A stretch of DNA of 64,000 bases from Mesorhizobium sp. NZP2077 (GCF_013170805.1 NZ_CP051293.1:5462001-5526000); one strand, 5' to 3'. Shown: positions 29,593-39,302, counted from the stretch's first letter. Notes: generated by a model not told the origin, from the letters alone. Numbers and translations: made by a program.

Positions 29593-30990
29593 ATGCAATA
29601 TGTGAGTACGCGCGGGGAAGCACCCGCGCTTGGATTTTCCGATGCCGTGCTGGCGGGCCTGGCGCGCGATGGAGGGCTTTACGTGCCGCGCGAGTGGCCG
29701 CAGTTTTCGCCATCCGAGATCCGCGCCATGCGCGGCCTTGCGTATCCCGACCTTGCCATCCGCGTGCTGTCGCCGTTCCTTGGCGGTGAAATCGCAGCGC
29801 CGGTCTTCGAACGCCTAGTGCGCGAAGCCTATGCCACCTTCCGCCACGAGGCCGTCTGCCCGCTGGTGCAGACCGGCTCCAACACCTTTGTCCTCGAACT
29901 CTTCCACGGGCCGACGCTGGCCTTCAAGGATGTAGCGATGCAGTTGCTCGCCCGGTTGATGGACCATGTCCTTGCCGAACGCGATCAGCATGCCACCATC
30001 GTTGGCGCCACGTCGGGCGATACCGGCGGCGCGGCCATCGAGGCCTTTGCCGGGCGCAGCCGCACCGACATCTTCATCCTGTTCCCGCATGGCCGCGTTT
30101 CGCCGGTGCAGCAGCGGCAGATGACGACGTCGAAGGCCGAGAACGTCCATGCGCTGGCGATCGAAGGCAATTTCGACGACTGTCAGGGCCTGCTGAAGGA
30201 CATGTTCAACGACCACCCTTTCCGTGACCGGGTGGCGTTGTCGGGGGTCAATTCGATCAACTGGGCGCGTATCATGGCCCAGATCGTCTACTATTTCTCC
30301 TCGGCACTTTCGCTCGGCGCGCCGGACAGGCCGGTGTCGTTCACCGTGCCGACCGGCAATTTCGGCGATATCTTCGCCGGCTACGCCGCCAAGAAGATGG
30401 GCCTGCCGATCGAGCGGCTGGTCATCGCCACCAACGACAACGACATATTGGCGCGCACCTTCGCCACCGGCGAATACCGCACCAAGGGTGTCTTCGCGAC
30501 CACCTCGCCGTCGATGGATATCCAGGTTTCGTCGAATTTCGAGCGCCTGCTGTTCGAGGCCTCGAACCGCGACGCGGCCACCGTGCGGCGCTACATGGAT
30601 GGCCTGAAGCAGTCGGGCGCCTTCACCATAGAAGCCCGCGAAATCAATGGGATGCGGTCGGAATTCGACGCCGGCCGTGCCACCATGGACGAGGTCGCCG
30701 CTACCATCCGCTCGACGCTCGCGGCCAGCAATTACCTGCTCGACCCGCACACCGCGGCGGCCGTGCATGTCGCGGCGGGCAAGGCATCCGGTCCGGTGCC
30801 GATGGTGGTGCTGGGTACTGCCCATCCGGCAAAATTTCCGGCCGCCGTCGAGGCCGCCAGCGGGGTTTCGCCGGCCCTGCCCGCATGGCTAGGGGGATTG
30901 ATGACATTTGAGGAAAAATACACGGTACTTCCATCCGACCTGAAAATGGTGGAAGATTACGTCAGCCGCCGCGCGCGGGCGGCGCGTTAG
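29593..30990 (+). CDS. thrC: Threonine synthase
   Basis: This 465-residue PLP enzyme converts O-phosphohomoserine to threonine and phosphate. The N-terminal signature MQYVSTRGEAPALGFSDAVL and the PLP-lysine motif FHGPTLAFKDVAMQ (K112) are typical. IVGATSGDTGGAAIEAF and FTVPTGNFGDIFAGYAAKKM bind the cofactor phosphate. The length and the C-terminal ending match the fungal/proteobacterial long form. It is followed after 14 bp by an M16 protease gene in the same direction, a conserved rhizobial order. Homoserine kinase, the preceding step, is encoded near 40 kb. Confidence 0.97.
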   Translation: MQYVSTRGEAPALGFSDAVLAGLARDGGLYVPREWPQFSPSEIRAMRGLAYPDLAIRVLSPFLGGEIAAPVFERLVREAYATFRHEAVCPLVQTGSNTFVLELFHGPTLAFKDVAMQLLARLMDHVLAERDQHATIVGATSGDTGGAAIEAFAGRSRTDIFILFPHGRVSPVQQRQMTTSKAENVHALAIEGNFDDCQGLLKDMFNDHPFRDRVALSGVNSINWARIMAQIVYYFSSALSLGAPDRPVSFTVPTGNFGDIFAGYAAKKMGLPIERLVIATNDNDILARTFATGEYRTKGVFATTSPSMDIQVSSNFERLLFEASNRDAATVRRYMDGLKQSGAFTIEAREINGMRSEFDAGRATMDEVAATIRSTLAASNYLLDPHTAAAVHVAAGKASGPVPMVVLGTAHPAKFPAAVEAASGVSPALPAWLGGLMTFEEKYTVLPSDLKMVEDYVSRRARAAR

Positions 30991-31004
30991 GGAGTACGAG
31001 CCAT

Positions 31005-32297
31005 ATGGGTGTTGAGGTAAGCCGTCTGTCGAACGGCCTGACAGTCGCCACCGAAACCCTTCCAAGTATCGAATCGGTTGCCTTGGGTGCCTGGGTCAAG
31101 TCCGGCGCGCGCAATGAACGTGACGACGAGCATGGCATGGCCCATCTGCTCGAGCACATGGCGTTCAAGGGCACGAAGCGGCGGACGGCCTTCGAAATTG
31201 CCTCGGAGATCGAGGATGTCGGCGGCGAGATCAACGCCGCCACCAGTGTCGAGACCACCTCCTACTATGCCAGGGTGCTGTCCGACGACGTACCGTTGGC
31301 GGTCGACATCCTTGCCGACATCCTGCAGGAGTCCGAATTCGACCCGCAGGAACTTGAGCGCGAGCAGCACGTCATCCTGCAGGAGATCGGCGCCGCGCAC
31401 GACACACCAGACGATATCGTCTTTGACCGTTTCACCGAGACGGCCTTTCGCCACCAGACCATCGGCCGCTCGATCCTGGGCACGCCGGAAACCGTCAAAT
31501 CCTTCACCTCCAAGCAATTGCACGACTTCATCGAACGCCAGTATGGCGCCGAGCGGATGGTGATCGTGGCTGCCGGCGACATCAAGCACGACAATTTCGT
31601 GCGCGAGGTCGAGAAGCAGCTCGGCGGTTTCCGCAGCAAGGCCGACAGCACCATTCCGCAATATGCGCAGTATGTCGGCGGCGATTTCCGCGAGGACCGC
31701 GACCTGATGGACGCGCAGATCGTGCTGGGCTTTGAGGGTCGCGCCTATCATGTGCGCGACTTCTACGCTTCGCAGGTGCTGTCGATGATCCTCGGCGGCG
31801 GCATGTCGTCTCGCCTGTTCCAGGAAGTCCGCGAGAAACGCGGCCTGTGCTACTCGGTCTATGCCTTCCACTGGGGTTTCTCCGACACCGGCATCTTCGG
31901 CGTCCACGCCGCAACCGGGCAGAGCGACATCGCCGAACTCGTGCCTGTCATCATCGACGAGTTGCAGAAGGTCGGCGAAAACATCCTGCAGGAAGAACTG
32001 GATCGCGCGCGTGCCCAGTACCGCGCCGGGCTGATCATGTCCGCCGAAAGTCCGGCCAGCCGCGCCTCGCAGATCGCACGGCAACTGCTTTTGTTTGGCA
32101 GGCCGATCGCCAAGGAGGAATTGATGGAGCGCCTGTCGGCGCTGACGGTCGAGCGGCTGACCGACCTGTCGTCGCGGATGTTCTCGACCAAGCCGACACT
32201 TACCGCTGTCGGGCCCGTGGGTACGCTGGCTCCATATGAGGCGATCCTCGATTCGCTTCCGGGCACGCAGACCACGGCCCGCAAGCTCGCCGTCTAA
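31005..32297 (+). CDS. M16-family zinc protease (mitochondrial-processing-peptidase-like)
   Basis: This 430-residue metallopeptidase carries the inverted zinc motif HLLEH (H47, E50, H51) in GMAHLLEHMAFKGTKRRTAF, with the distal glutamate in the EREQHVILQEI region (about residues 120-130). The C-terminal domain has the R/Y motif region FQEVREKRGLCYSVYAFHWG. Its length is typical of single-chain bacterial relatives of the mitochondrial beta-MPP. The gene follows thrC closely, so both are probably on one transcript with the acetyltransferase gene that follows. The bacterial substrate is unknown; peptide clearance is a guess. Confidence 0.93.
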   Translation: MGVEVSRLSNGLTVATETLPSIESVALGAWVKSGARNERDDEHGMAHLLEHMAFKGTKRRTAFEIASEIEDVGGEINAATSVETTSYYARVLSDDVPLAVDILADILQESEFDPQELEREQHVILQEIGAAHDTPDDIVFDRFTETAFRHQTIGRSILGTPETVKSFTSKQLHDFIERQYGAERMVIVAAGDIKHDNFVREVEKQLGGFRSKADSTIPQYAQYVGGDFREDRDLMDAQIVLGFEGRAYHVRDFYASQVLSMILGGGMSSRLFQEVREKRGLCYSVYAFHWGFSDTGIFGVHAATGQSDIAELVPVIIDELQKVGENILQEELDRARAQYRAGLIMSAESPASRASQIARQLLLFGRPIAKEELMERLSALTVERLTDLSSRMFSTKPTLTAVGPVGTLAPYEAILDSLPGTQTTARKLAV

Positions 32298-32311
32298 GCC
32301 CCCCAAGCGTC

Positions 32312-32908
32312 GTGTTCGCGCTCCCTTTCTTTCGCCGTGACCTGCCGGCGCTGAAGGGCGACCTCGTCACGTTGCGCGTGCCATTCACCAATGACTTCCG
32401 GGAATGGTCGGCGCTGCGCGGCGAAAGCCGGGCCTTCCTGGAGCCGTGGGAACCGCGCTGGACGCCCGACGAACTCGACCGCACGGCATGGCGCCTGCGC
32501 ATCAGCCGCTACCGCGAAGACTATGCGCAAGGGACGGCGATTGCCTTCTTCATCTTCGAAAAGTCGAGCGGCAAGCTGGCCGGCGGCATAACGCTCGGCA
32601 ACATACGCCACGGTGTCTCGCAAAGCGGTCATGTCGGCTACTGGATCGGCGAGCGCTTCGGCGGCCGCGGGCTGATGACCGACGCGGTCAAGGTCGTGGC
32701 GCGCTTCGCCTTCGATACGCTGAGGTTGCACCGGATCGAAGCGGCCTGTATTCCCGACAATATCAGGTCGATCCGCGTGCTTGAAAAAGCCGGATTCCGG
32801 CGCGAAGGACTGTTAAGATCCTATCTCAGGATCAACGGCATCTGGCAGGACCACTACCTCTACGCCCGGATCGCGGACGATCCGCTGGCCGCAGGAACGA
32901 AGGACTGA
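32312..32908 (+). CDS. GNAT acetyltransferase (RimJ-like)
   Basis: This 198-residue protein starts at GTG 32312. The fold of ribosomal-protein N-alpha-acetyltransferases is apparent: an N-terminal LKGDLVTLRVPFTNDFREWS, the acetyl-CoA-binding motif A (VGYWIGERFGGRGLMTDAVK) and the IEAACIPDNIRSIRVLEKAG motif with FRREGLLRSYLRINGIW. Family members acetylate the N-terminal alanine of ribosomal proteins such as S5, but a small-molecule target is possible. It lies 14 bp after the M16 gene and 3 bp before the GGDEF-EAL gene, so it is within an operon. Confidence 0.9.
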   Translation: MFALPFFRRDLPALKGDLVTLRVPFTNDFREWSALRGESRAFLEPWEPRWTPDELDRTAWRLRISRYREDYAQGTAIAFFIFEKSSGKLAGGITLGNIRHGVSQSGHVGYWIGERFGGRGLMTDAVKVVARFAFDTLRLHRIEAACIPDNIRSIRVLEKAGFRREGLLRSYLRINGIWQDHYLYARIADDPLAAGTKD

Positions 32909-32911
32909 TTT

Positions 32912-35800
32912 TTGACGAATTTCCTGCGAAACGGGCCGTTGTTCGCCTTTGTCCTCGCGGCAATCCTGACGCTGTGCGCGGCTTCGTCGGCCTTTGCCGT
33001 CGAACCGATCAAGATTGCCCGCGACGACGTCGCGCTCGACCTGTCGCGCGCCTTCGAAATCTACCGCAACCAGGGCGAAAACTTCCAGGTGTCGACCGCG
33101 CCCGGACCGGACGGCATCGTGCGGCGCATCGAGGTCGAGGCCAATGACGCGCGCTCGACCGGCGACTGGGCGGTGTTCGCGTTGGCCAACACCACCGACC
33201 AGCAGCTCGACAGGCTGATCGTGGCGCCGCATTTCCGACTGGTCAATTCCGGTATCTTCTGGCCCGATCTCGGCGCCACCCGCATTGCCGCGATCACGCC
33301 CAGCGAGGGTTTTGCGCTCGACCGTCAGACCAGCCCCGACGCCGATGTGTTCCGGGTGACGCTGAACCCGGGAACGGTGATCACCTTCATCGCCGAGCTC
33401 GCCTCGCCCAAGCTGCCGCAGGTGTATCTGTGGGAGCCGGAAGCCTACAAGGACTCGGTCAATTCCTACACGCTGTTTCGCGGCATCGTCATCGGTATCG
33501 CCGGCCTTCTGGCGCTGTTCCTGACCATCCTTTTCGTCGTCAAGGGGACCTCGATGTTCCCGGCGACCGCGGCACTTGCCTGGGCGGTGCTTGCCTATAT
33601 CTGCGTCGATTTCGGCTTCCTCAACAAGGTCATCGAGATTTCGCCCGGCAATGAGCAGATGTGGCGGGCGGGAACGGAGGTGGCGCTGGCAGCGACCTTC
33701 GTGGTCTTCCTGTTCGCCTATCTCAACCTCAACCGATGGCACGGCCATTTCAGCTACGGCGCCCTGGTCTGGATCCTCGGGCTGGTGCTGATTGCAGGCG
33801 TCGCCATCGTCGATCCGGCGGTCGCCGCCGGCATTGCCCGCATCTCCTTTGCCGCCACCGCGCTGACCGGGCTCGGCCTGATCATCTTCCTCGGGATTCG
33901 TGGTTATGATCGTGCGATCATGCTGGTGCCCAGTTGGGTCATGGTGCTGTTGTGGCTGTGCGGGTCGTGGATGGCAATCACCGGCATGCTCGACAACGAC
34001 ATCGCCCAGCCGGCGCTCGGCGGCGGGCTGATCCTGATCATCCTGTTGATCGGCTTCACCGTCATGCAGCACGCCTTTGCCGGTGGTGCGCTGCACCAGG
34101 GACTGTTCTCCGACCTCGAACGCCAGGCGCTGGCGGTTGCCGGATCGGGCGACACGGTGTGGGACTGGGACGTGCTGCGCGACCGCGTCGTCACCAAGCC
34201 CGATGTCAGCATCCAGCTCGGCCTCGCTCCCAACAGCCTTGGCGGTGCGGCGCGCAACTGGCTGCCGGTGCTGCATGCCGATGATCGCGACACGTTCCGC
34301 ACGACACTCGACGTGGTGCTGGAGCATCGCCGCGGCCGGGTGTCGCAGAATTTCCGCCTGCGCGGCGCCGACGGGCATTATCACTGGTTCAACTTGCGCG
34401 CGCGACCAGTCATCGGATCGGACGGCGAGGTCATCCGCTGCGTCGGCACCATGGTCGACGTCACCGAGCAGAAGAAATCCGAGGAGCGGCTGCTGCACGA
34501 CGCCGTGCACGACAATCTGACCGGATTGCCGAACCGCGAATTGTACATGAACCGGCTGGAAGCGATCATTTCGATCGCCCGCACCGAGGAGAAGGTGCGC
34601 CCGACCGTCTTCGTCATCGACATCGACCGCTTCAAGCAGGTTAATGACGGGCTCGGCATCTCAGCCGGCGACACCATCCTGCTGACAATCGCGCGCCGCC
34701 TGCACCGGTTGCTCAAGCCGAAGGACTCGCTGTCACGTTTCGCCGGCGACCAGTTCGCGCTGATGCTTTTGTCCGAACAGGACCCTGCCCGCATCGCCGG
34801 TGTGGCGGATGCCATCAAGCATGCAATCAACAACCCGATCACCTTTGCCAAGCGCGAGATCGTGCTGACCGCCTCGATCGGCCTGATCACCTGGACTTCG
34901 GCGCAGACCTCGGCCGAGGACATGGTCAAGGACGCCGAACTTGCCATGCATCAGGCCAAGCGTTTCGGCGGCGACAGGATCGAGCCGTTCCGCCCGGCCT
35001 TCCGCACCGTCGGCACCGATCGGCTGCAGTTCGAATCCGACCTGCGGCGCGCCATCGAGCGGCGCGAATTCACCCTTGCCTACCAGCCGATCGTGCGTCT
35101 GGAAGACGGCAGCGTTGCCGGCTTCGAAGCCTTGCTGCGTTGGGACCATCCGCGCCGCGGCATGATCCCGCCGGCCGATTTCATCCCGGTCGCCGAAAGC
35201 TGCGGGCTGATCGTGCAGCTTGGGCTGTTTGCCATGCAGCAGGCGGCTGAGGATCTGGCCGGATGGCAAAAGCAGATCGGCGATGCGCCGCTGTCGGTCT
35301 CGGTCAATTTGTCCAGCCGCCAGCTCATCCGCCGCGACCTGGTCAGCGATGTCCGCTCCGTCATCGCAAGGGCCAATCTGAAACCGCGCTGTTTCCGGCT
35401 CGAACTCACCGAGTCCCTGGTGATGGACAATCCGGAACAGACCGCCCATGTGTTGACCAAGCTGAAGCAGCTCGGCATCGGCCTGTCGCTGGACGATTTC
35501 GGCACCGGCTATTCGTCGCTCGCCTATCTGACGCGTTTCCCGTTCGACACGATCAAGATCGACAAGAGTTTTGTCGACGACAGCACGCCCAAACGCGCCG
35601 TACTGCTCAAATCCATGGTCAACATGGCGCATGAGCTCGGCCTATCGGTGGTGGCCGAGGGTATTTCGGACGAGCGTGACGCGCTGGAGCTGCGCCAGAT
35701 GGGCTGCGAATATGTTCAGAGCTTCATGTTCGGCGCACCGATGCCGGGCGACCAGGTGCTGAAGACGCTGAAGGAGCAGTATCCGCTGACGCAGGCTTAG
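32912..35800 (+). CDS. Membrane sensor with PAS, GGDEF and EAL domains
   Basis: This 962-residue cyclic-di-GMP enzyme starts at TTG 32912. A signal peptide (LFAFVLAAILTLCAASSAFA) is followed by an extracytoplasmic beta domain and about seven transmembrane helices (residues about 185-390), resembling the 7TM-DISM layout. A PAS domain (about 400-520) precedes GGDEF (about 530-690). The active-site loop there reads RFAGDQF, not GGDEF, so cyclase activity is doubtful. The EAL domain (about 700-950) keeps GFEALLRW, SVNLSSRQL, LELTESLV, LDDFGTGYSSLAYL, IKIDKSFV and VVAEGI, so a phosphodiesterase is likely. Ligand unknown. Confidence 0.93.
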   Translation: MTNFLRNGPLFAFVLAAILTLCAASSAFAVEPIKIARDDVALDLSRAFEIYRNQGENFQVSTAPGPDGIVRRIEVEANDARSTGDWAVFALANTTDQQLDRLIVAPHFRLVNSGIFWPDLGATRIAAITPSEGFALDRQTSPDADVFRVTLNPGTVITFIAELASPKLPQVYLWEPEAYKDSVNSYTLFRGIVIGIAGLLALFLTILFVVKGTSMFPATAALAWAVLAYICVDFGFLNKVIEISPGNEQMWRAGTEVALAATFVVFLFAYLNLNRWHGHFSYGALVWILGLVLIAGVAIVDPAVAAGIARISFAATALTGLGLIIFLGIRGYDRAIMLVPSWVMVLLWLCGSWMAITGMLDNDIAQPALGGGLILIILLIGFTVMQHAFAGGALHQGLFSDLERQALAVAGSGDTVWDWDVLRDRVVTKPDVSIQLGLAPNSLGGAARNWLPVLHADDRDTFRTTLDVVLEHRRGRVSQNFRLRGADGHYHWFNLRARPVIGSDGEVIRCVGTMVDVTEQKKSEERLLHDAVHDNLTGLPNRELYMNRLEAIISIARTEEKVRPTVFVIDIDRFKQVNDGLGISAGDTILLTIARRLHRLLKPKDSLSRFAGDQFALMLLSEQDPARIAGVADAIKHAINNPITFAKREIVLTASIGLITWTSAQTSAEDMVKDAELAMHQAKRFGGDRIEPFRPAFRTVGTDRLQFESDLRRAIERREFTLAYQPIVRLEDGSVAGFEALLRWDHPRRGMIPPADFIPVAESCGLIVQLGLFAMQQAAEDLAGWQKQIGDAPLSVSVNLSSRQLIRRDLVSDVRSVIARANLKPRCFRLELTESLVMDNPEQTAHVLTKLKQLGIGLSLDDFGTGYSSLAYLTRFPFDTIKIDKSFVDDSTPKRAVLLKSMVNMAHELGLSVVAEGISDERDALELRQMGCEYVQSFMFGAPMPGDQVLKTLKEQYPLTQA

Positions 35801-35942
35801 AGGCCGTTTCGAAACTCTACCCCTGCGGCCATCTGATGGCGCTTTCTGCGCTTCCGGTGCTCACGTACCAAAAGTACGCTCCGCTCCGGTTCTCGAAATC
35901 ACCATCATAGAACTCGCATGAGCGAGTTTCGAAACGGCCTCT
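35799..35942. repeat. 144-bp palindromic intergenic element
   Basis: The outer arms agaggccgtttcgaaactc (35799-35817) and its exact complement (35924-35942) pair over 19 bp. Nested inside are aactcgc-atga-gcgagtt (35911-35928) and an imperfect palindrome around cacgtaccaaaagtacgc. The left arm includes the stop codon of the GGDEF-EAL gene. It lies between two convergent genes and may act as a bidirectional terminator. In form it resembles the mosaic palindromes (RIME-like) of rhizobia; identity to a named element is not shown. Confidence 0.8.
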
Positions 35943-35958
35943 GCGTCGGCTTGATGAG

Positions 35959-36567
35959 TCAGGCGTGGCCGGCAGCCAGGCTGAGATGGGCGAGGTCGAT
36001 ACCGATCGAGGCGAGGATGCGATCGTATTTGCGTTCGATGTCGGCGTCGAACAGAAGCTCGGGGCTGGCCGGGCAGGTCAGCCAGCCATTCTCGGCGATC
36101 TCGGTTTCCAGTTGGCCCGCACCCCAGCCTGAATAGCCGAGCGCCATCAGCGCGTGGCGTGGGCCGCGGCCCGACGATATGGCGCGCAAAATGTCGACCG
36201 TCGCGGTCAGGCAGATGTCGTCGGAAACGGTCAGCGACGATTCCACGCGGTAGTCGCCCGAATGCAGGACGAAGCCCCGGCTGCGATCGACAGGGCCGCC
36301 ATTGCGAACGACGAAATCGCGTGCCTGCGCCGGCAAGCGGATCGCCTCCTGCTCGTTCATGATGCCGAGTTGCACCAGCAGGTCCGGAAACAGCATCTGC
36401 TGTGTCTGGTTGATGATCAGGCCCATCGCGCCTTCATCTGAGTGCGCGCAGATGTAGATGACCGAGCGCGTGAAACGATCATCCTTCATGCCGGGCATGG
36501 CAATCAGGAACTGATCGTCGAGAAAGCCGCGTCCAGCGGCTGTCTTCTTGTGGCGCAACAAATCCAT
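35959..36567 (-). CDS. YqgE/AlgH family protein
   Basis: This 202-residue cytoplasmic protein starts at the ATG at 36567 ([20 protein letters not shown]). Family features are clear: [54 protein letters not shown] and the ending [20 protein letters not shown]. The longer frame upstream to 36744 looks non-coding. The family is widespread, was once called a transcriptional regulator and has no firm biochemical function. It is convergent with the GGDEF-EAL gene across a palindromic element and divergent from the DsbD-domain gene. Confidence 0.92.
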   Translation of the reverse strand: MDLLRHKKTAAGRGFLDDQFLIAMPGMKDDRFTRSVIYICAHSDEGAMGLIINQTQQMLFPDLLVQLGIMNEQEAIRLPAQARDFVVRNGGPVDRSRGFVLHSGDYRVESSLTVSDDICLTATVDILRAISSGRGPRHALMALGYSGWGAGQLETEIAENGWLTCPASPELLFDADIERKYDRILASIGIDLAHLSLAAGHA

Positions 36568-36738
36568 GGCAGGGAAGGTAACGTGTTTCCCGGGCGCCGA
36601 AAAGATGCGCCGCCCCGGATTCGACCAAAGCCCATGAGGCCAGGCCGCCGTGGCTTGCCAGCAGGGGTCACGCAAATATGATACCGGGAGGGCGATGAAA
36701 TCATTGCGAAGCCACGAATGGACGATCAAATCACCGCC

Positions 36739-37545
36739 ATGCAAAGCTTGAAAATCCTGCTACTCGGCGCCGCCATCGGATCGGCGGCCGTCCTTCCCGC
36801 GTCCGCCTCCTCGTCCGCCTGGTACAACAGCGAAGGCGGCAAGGTGCGGCTGGTGACATCAGGCAAACCCGACGAGGCCGGCCGCATCCAGGGCGCTCTC
36901 GACATCGCGCTCAAGCCAGGCTGGAAGACCTATTGGCGCGATCCGGGCGACGCCGGCGTGCCGCCGCAGCTCGACATTTCGGCCAGCACCAACATCGCCG
37001 ATGCCCAACTCTCGTTTCCGGCACCCCAACGCCACGACGATGGTTATGGCAAATGGGCCGGCTACAACTATCCGATCTCGCTGCCTGTGACATTCACGCT
37101 GGCGACGCCGAACCAGCCGGCTGTCATCGATGCCGATATCTTTCTCGGCATCTGTGAAACGATCTGCATCCCGGTGCAGACACGGCTGACCGTCGACCCC
37201 ACTTCCGATCCTGACAATGCCGACGACGCAGCCCTGGTGAAGGCGAGTTTCACGGCGTTGCCGGCGCCGGCAAAGCCCGATTTCGGCATCAACGTGCTGC
37301 CGGGCGATCACGAAACGCTGGTTGTCGAGGCGAGCTTTCCCGGTGACCCCGAAGCGGCGGATTTCTTCGTTGCCGGCGAGCGGGACTATATGTTCGGCAC
37401 CCCTGCCCGCAGTGAGAAGGACGGCAAGCTGATCTTCACCGTGCCGATCCTCGACCGCCCCTCGACGACGCCAACGGATGGCGGGCTTCACTACACACTG
37501 ACCAGTTCGGCGGGCGCAGTCGAAGGGCTTCTGCCTTTCCCTTGA
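36739..37545 (+). CDS. Exported DsbD alpha-domain-like protein
   Basis: This 268-residue protein starts at the ATG at 36739 with signal peptide [20 protein letters not shown] plus ASASS. The body matches the N-terminal (alpha) domain of thiol:disulfide interchange protein Dsb[33 protein letters not shown] and the cysteine pair in [18 protein letters not shown], which accepts electrons in DsbD. The transmembrane and thioredoxin parts of DsbD are absent, so it is a stand-alone periplasmic domain. It lies 83 bp before a peroxiredoxin gene, which supports a thiol redox role. Confidence 0.87.
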   Translation: MQSLKILLLGAAIGSAAVLPASASSSAWYNSEGGKVRLVTSGKPDEAGRIQGALDIALKPGWKTYWRDPGDAGVPPQLDISASTNIADAQLSFPAPQRHDDGYGKWAGYNYPISLPVTFTLATPNQPAVIDADIFLGICETICIPVQTRLTVDPTSDPDNADDAALVKASFTALPAPAKPDFGINVLPGDHETLVVEASFPGDPEAADFFVAGERDYMFGTPARSEKDGKLIFTVPILDRPSTTPTDGGLHYTLTSSAGAVEGLLPFP

Positions 37546-37628
37546 TCCAGTTTGCCCAGACGATTGCAGGAAGCCGCCGAGTTCGCTACGCAAGCAGGCA
37601 TCCTTCCCATTCCCCAAGCGAGGAACTC

Positions 37629-38111
37629 ATGACCATTTCCGTTGGCGACAAGCTGCCCGAAGCGACCTTCAAGACAATGACCGCCGACGGGGCCAAGGCG
37701 ATCACATCGGCCGAGATTTTCCCGGGCAAGAAGGTGGTTCTGTTTGGCGTTCCCGGCGCCTTCACGCCGACCTGCAGCAACAACCATCTGCCCGGCTATC
37801 TCGAAAACCATGACGCCATCCTGGCGCGCGGCGTCGACACCATCGCCGTCGTCTCGGTCAACGACGTCCATGTCATGGGCGCCTGGGCGCGCTTCACCGG
37901 CGGTGAAGGCAAGATCCTGTTCCTCGCCGACGGCAATGGCGATTTCGCCAAGGCGGTCGGCCTCGACGCCGATTATTCCGGCGGCGGCATGGGCATGCGC
38001 TCGAAGCGGTTTTCGATGATCATCGACGACGGTAAGCTCACCGCGCTCAATGTCGAGACCAAGCCCGGCGTCGACGAGTCCGGCGCGGCCCATATTCTCG
38101 GGCAGCTCTAA
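37629..38111 (+). CDS. Peroxiredoxin (Prx5/AhpE-like, glutaredoxin-dependent type)
   Basis: This 160-residue thiol peroxidase starts MTISVGDKLPEATFKTMTAD with an agga ribosome site. The peroxidatic cysteine is C49 in the motif FGVPGAFTPTCSNNHLPGYL, typical of the Prx5 group. WARFTGGEGKILFLADGNG and SKRFSMIIDDGKLTALNVE complete the fold. No obvious second conserved cysteine is present, so it is probably a 1-Cys enzyme reduced by an external thiol. It detoxifies peroxides in the cytoplasm. Confidence 0.95.
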   Translation: MTISVGDKLPEATFKTMTADGAKAITSAEIFPGKKVVLFGVPGAFTPTCSNNHLPGYLENHDAILARGVDTIAVVSVNDVHVMGAWARFTGGEGKILFLADGNGDFAKAVGLDADYSGGGMGMRSKRFSMIIDDGKLTALNVETKPGVDESGAAHILGQL

Positions 38112-38205
38112 ACTTCAGCGGTCGCGTCGGGCGAGGCCGCAACGACCAGCCTCGCCCGATAATCGCTTGCACTCCAGAACTGCCGGCTCTCAGCGGACTT
38201 CAGCG

Positions 38206-38682
38206 ATGTTTGACATCTTGTGGCGCGCTGTCGCGATCGGCATCGGCGCTACCGTTCTGATGGATCTCTGGGCCCTCGTCCTGCACAAGGCGTTTGGCCA
38301 GCCACGGCCGAACTGGGGACCGGTCGGCCGCTGGGTCTGGCATTTCACCGACAAGGTCTTTCACAACGATATCGGCGAGGCAGAGCCTTATGCGCATGAA
38401 GTGGCGCTGGGCTGGGCGTTTCACTATTTCGTCGGCATCGTCTACGGCATCATCCTGGTCGTGGTGGTTGGCGCGAGCTGGCTTGCCGCGCCGACCTTCC
38501 TGCCGGCCTTCATCCTCGGCATCGTCACCGTCGGCGCCGGCTGGTTCCTACTGGCGCCCGGCATGGGTGCCGGATGGGCAGCATCGAAGCGGCCCAATCC
38601 GATGCAGATCCGGGCGCTCAACCTGGTCTCGCACGCAGTGTTCGCGCTCGGGCTCTGGGGCACGGCGCTGCTGATCCGCTGA
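38206..38682 (+). CDS. DUF2938 membrane protein
   Basis: This 158-residue inner-membrane protein has four predicted helices (ILWRAVAIGIGATVLMDLWA, FHYFVGIVYGIILVVVVGAS, FLPAFILGIVTVGAGWFLLA, LVSHAVFALGLWGTALLI). The soluble loop with PRPNWGPVGRWVWHFTDKVF is the DUF2938 hallmark. No function is established. The ATG at 38206 fits the family start. It ends 4 bp before a decayed convergent gene. Confidence 0.88.
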   Translation: MFDILWRAVAIGIGATVLMDLWALVLHKAFGQPRPNWGPVGRWVWHFTDKVFHNDIGEAEPYAHEVALGWAFHYFVGIVYGIILVVVVGASWLAAPTFLPAFILGIVTVGAGWFLLAPGMGAGWAASKRPNPMQIRALNLVSHAVFALGLWGTALLIR

Positions 38683-38685
38683 GGG

Positions 38686-39262
38686 TTAGGGCTGCCTGTC
38701 GATCGGCCGCCATCCATGGATGACGTGGCGCGCCGATATCGTAAGCAAAATAATTGCCGCCACCTGCTGGCTGATCCGCTTCGCGGCTGATTTCCCGCCC
38801 ACTGAGAGACAGCAGCAACAGCGTTCCACGCCGCCGTGGCCGATGAAAGCAATGTCGCCGTCGTCATCGGTCCCAAGCGCAGCGTCGACCTCGCTCGCAA
38901 TACGTTGCTGGGCATCGATAGCCCGCTCCCAGCCGCGAATGCTTTTGTGCGGATTGGCGAAGAACTGGTCGGCGACCGCTTCGAACTCGGGCGGCGGCAG
39001 GAAGCCCGTCGCCGACCGATCATTTCTCATGCATCCGCTCCCTCACCTCGACCGCAAGGTGGAGATGCCTCGCCAGGATTTCGGCCGTTTCTATTGCCTT
39101 GCGCTCCGCCGACGACACGATACGCCGGATTGAACCGAGCCATGGCCGATCGAGCATGGCAACGGCTCTCACCCGTCCAATGTCGGACAGCCCCCATTCC
39201 GGCACGGGAACGGCGGCATCGATCTGCACCTGGGGATGCGTGACGTAGTAGAGGATCGGCAT
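38686..39262 (-). pseudogene. Histidine phosphatase (phosphoglycerate mutase-like) with three frameshifts
   Basis: Pieces of one protein lie in alternating frames. Frame A runs from MPILYYVTHPQVQIDA at 39262 through ERMHE. Frame B runs from NDRSATGFLPPPEFEAVADQ to GDIAFIGHGGV. Frame A resumes with GTLLLLSLSGREISREADQP and GGNYFAYDIG, then frame B with ARHVIHGWRPIDRQP and the stop at 38686. The implied changes are one extra A near 39023-39025, one missing G near 38839 and a lost GC dinucleotide near 38730. The N-terminal RHG catalytic motif also reads THP. It follows rnhA, so it was probably the last gene of that cluster. Confidence 0.8.
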
Positions 39263-39302
39263 GATCGAGGTTCCTGCCTGGGAGCGGACCGGCTGCCGGA
39301 AA

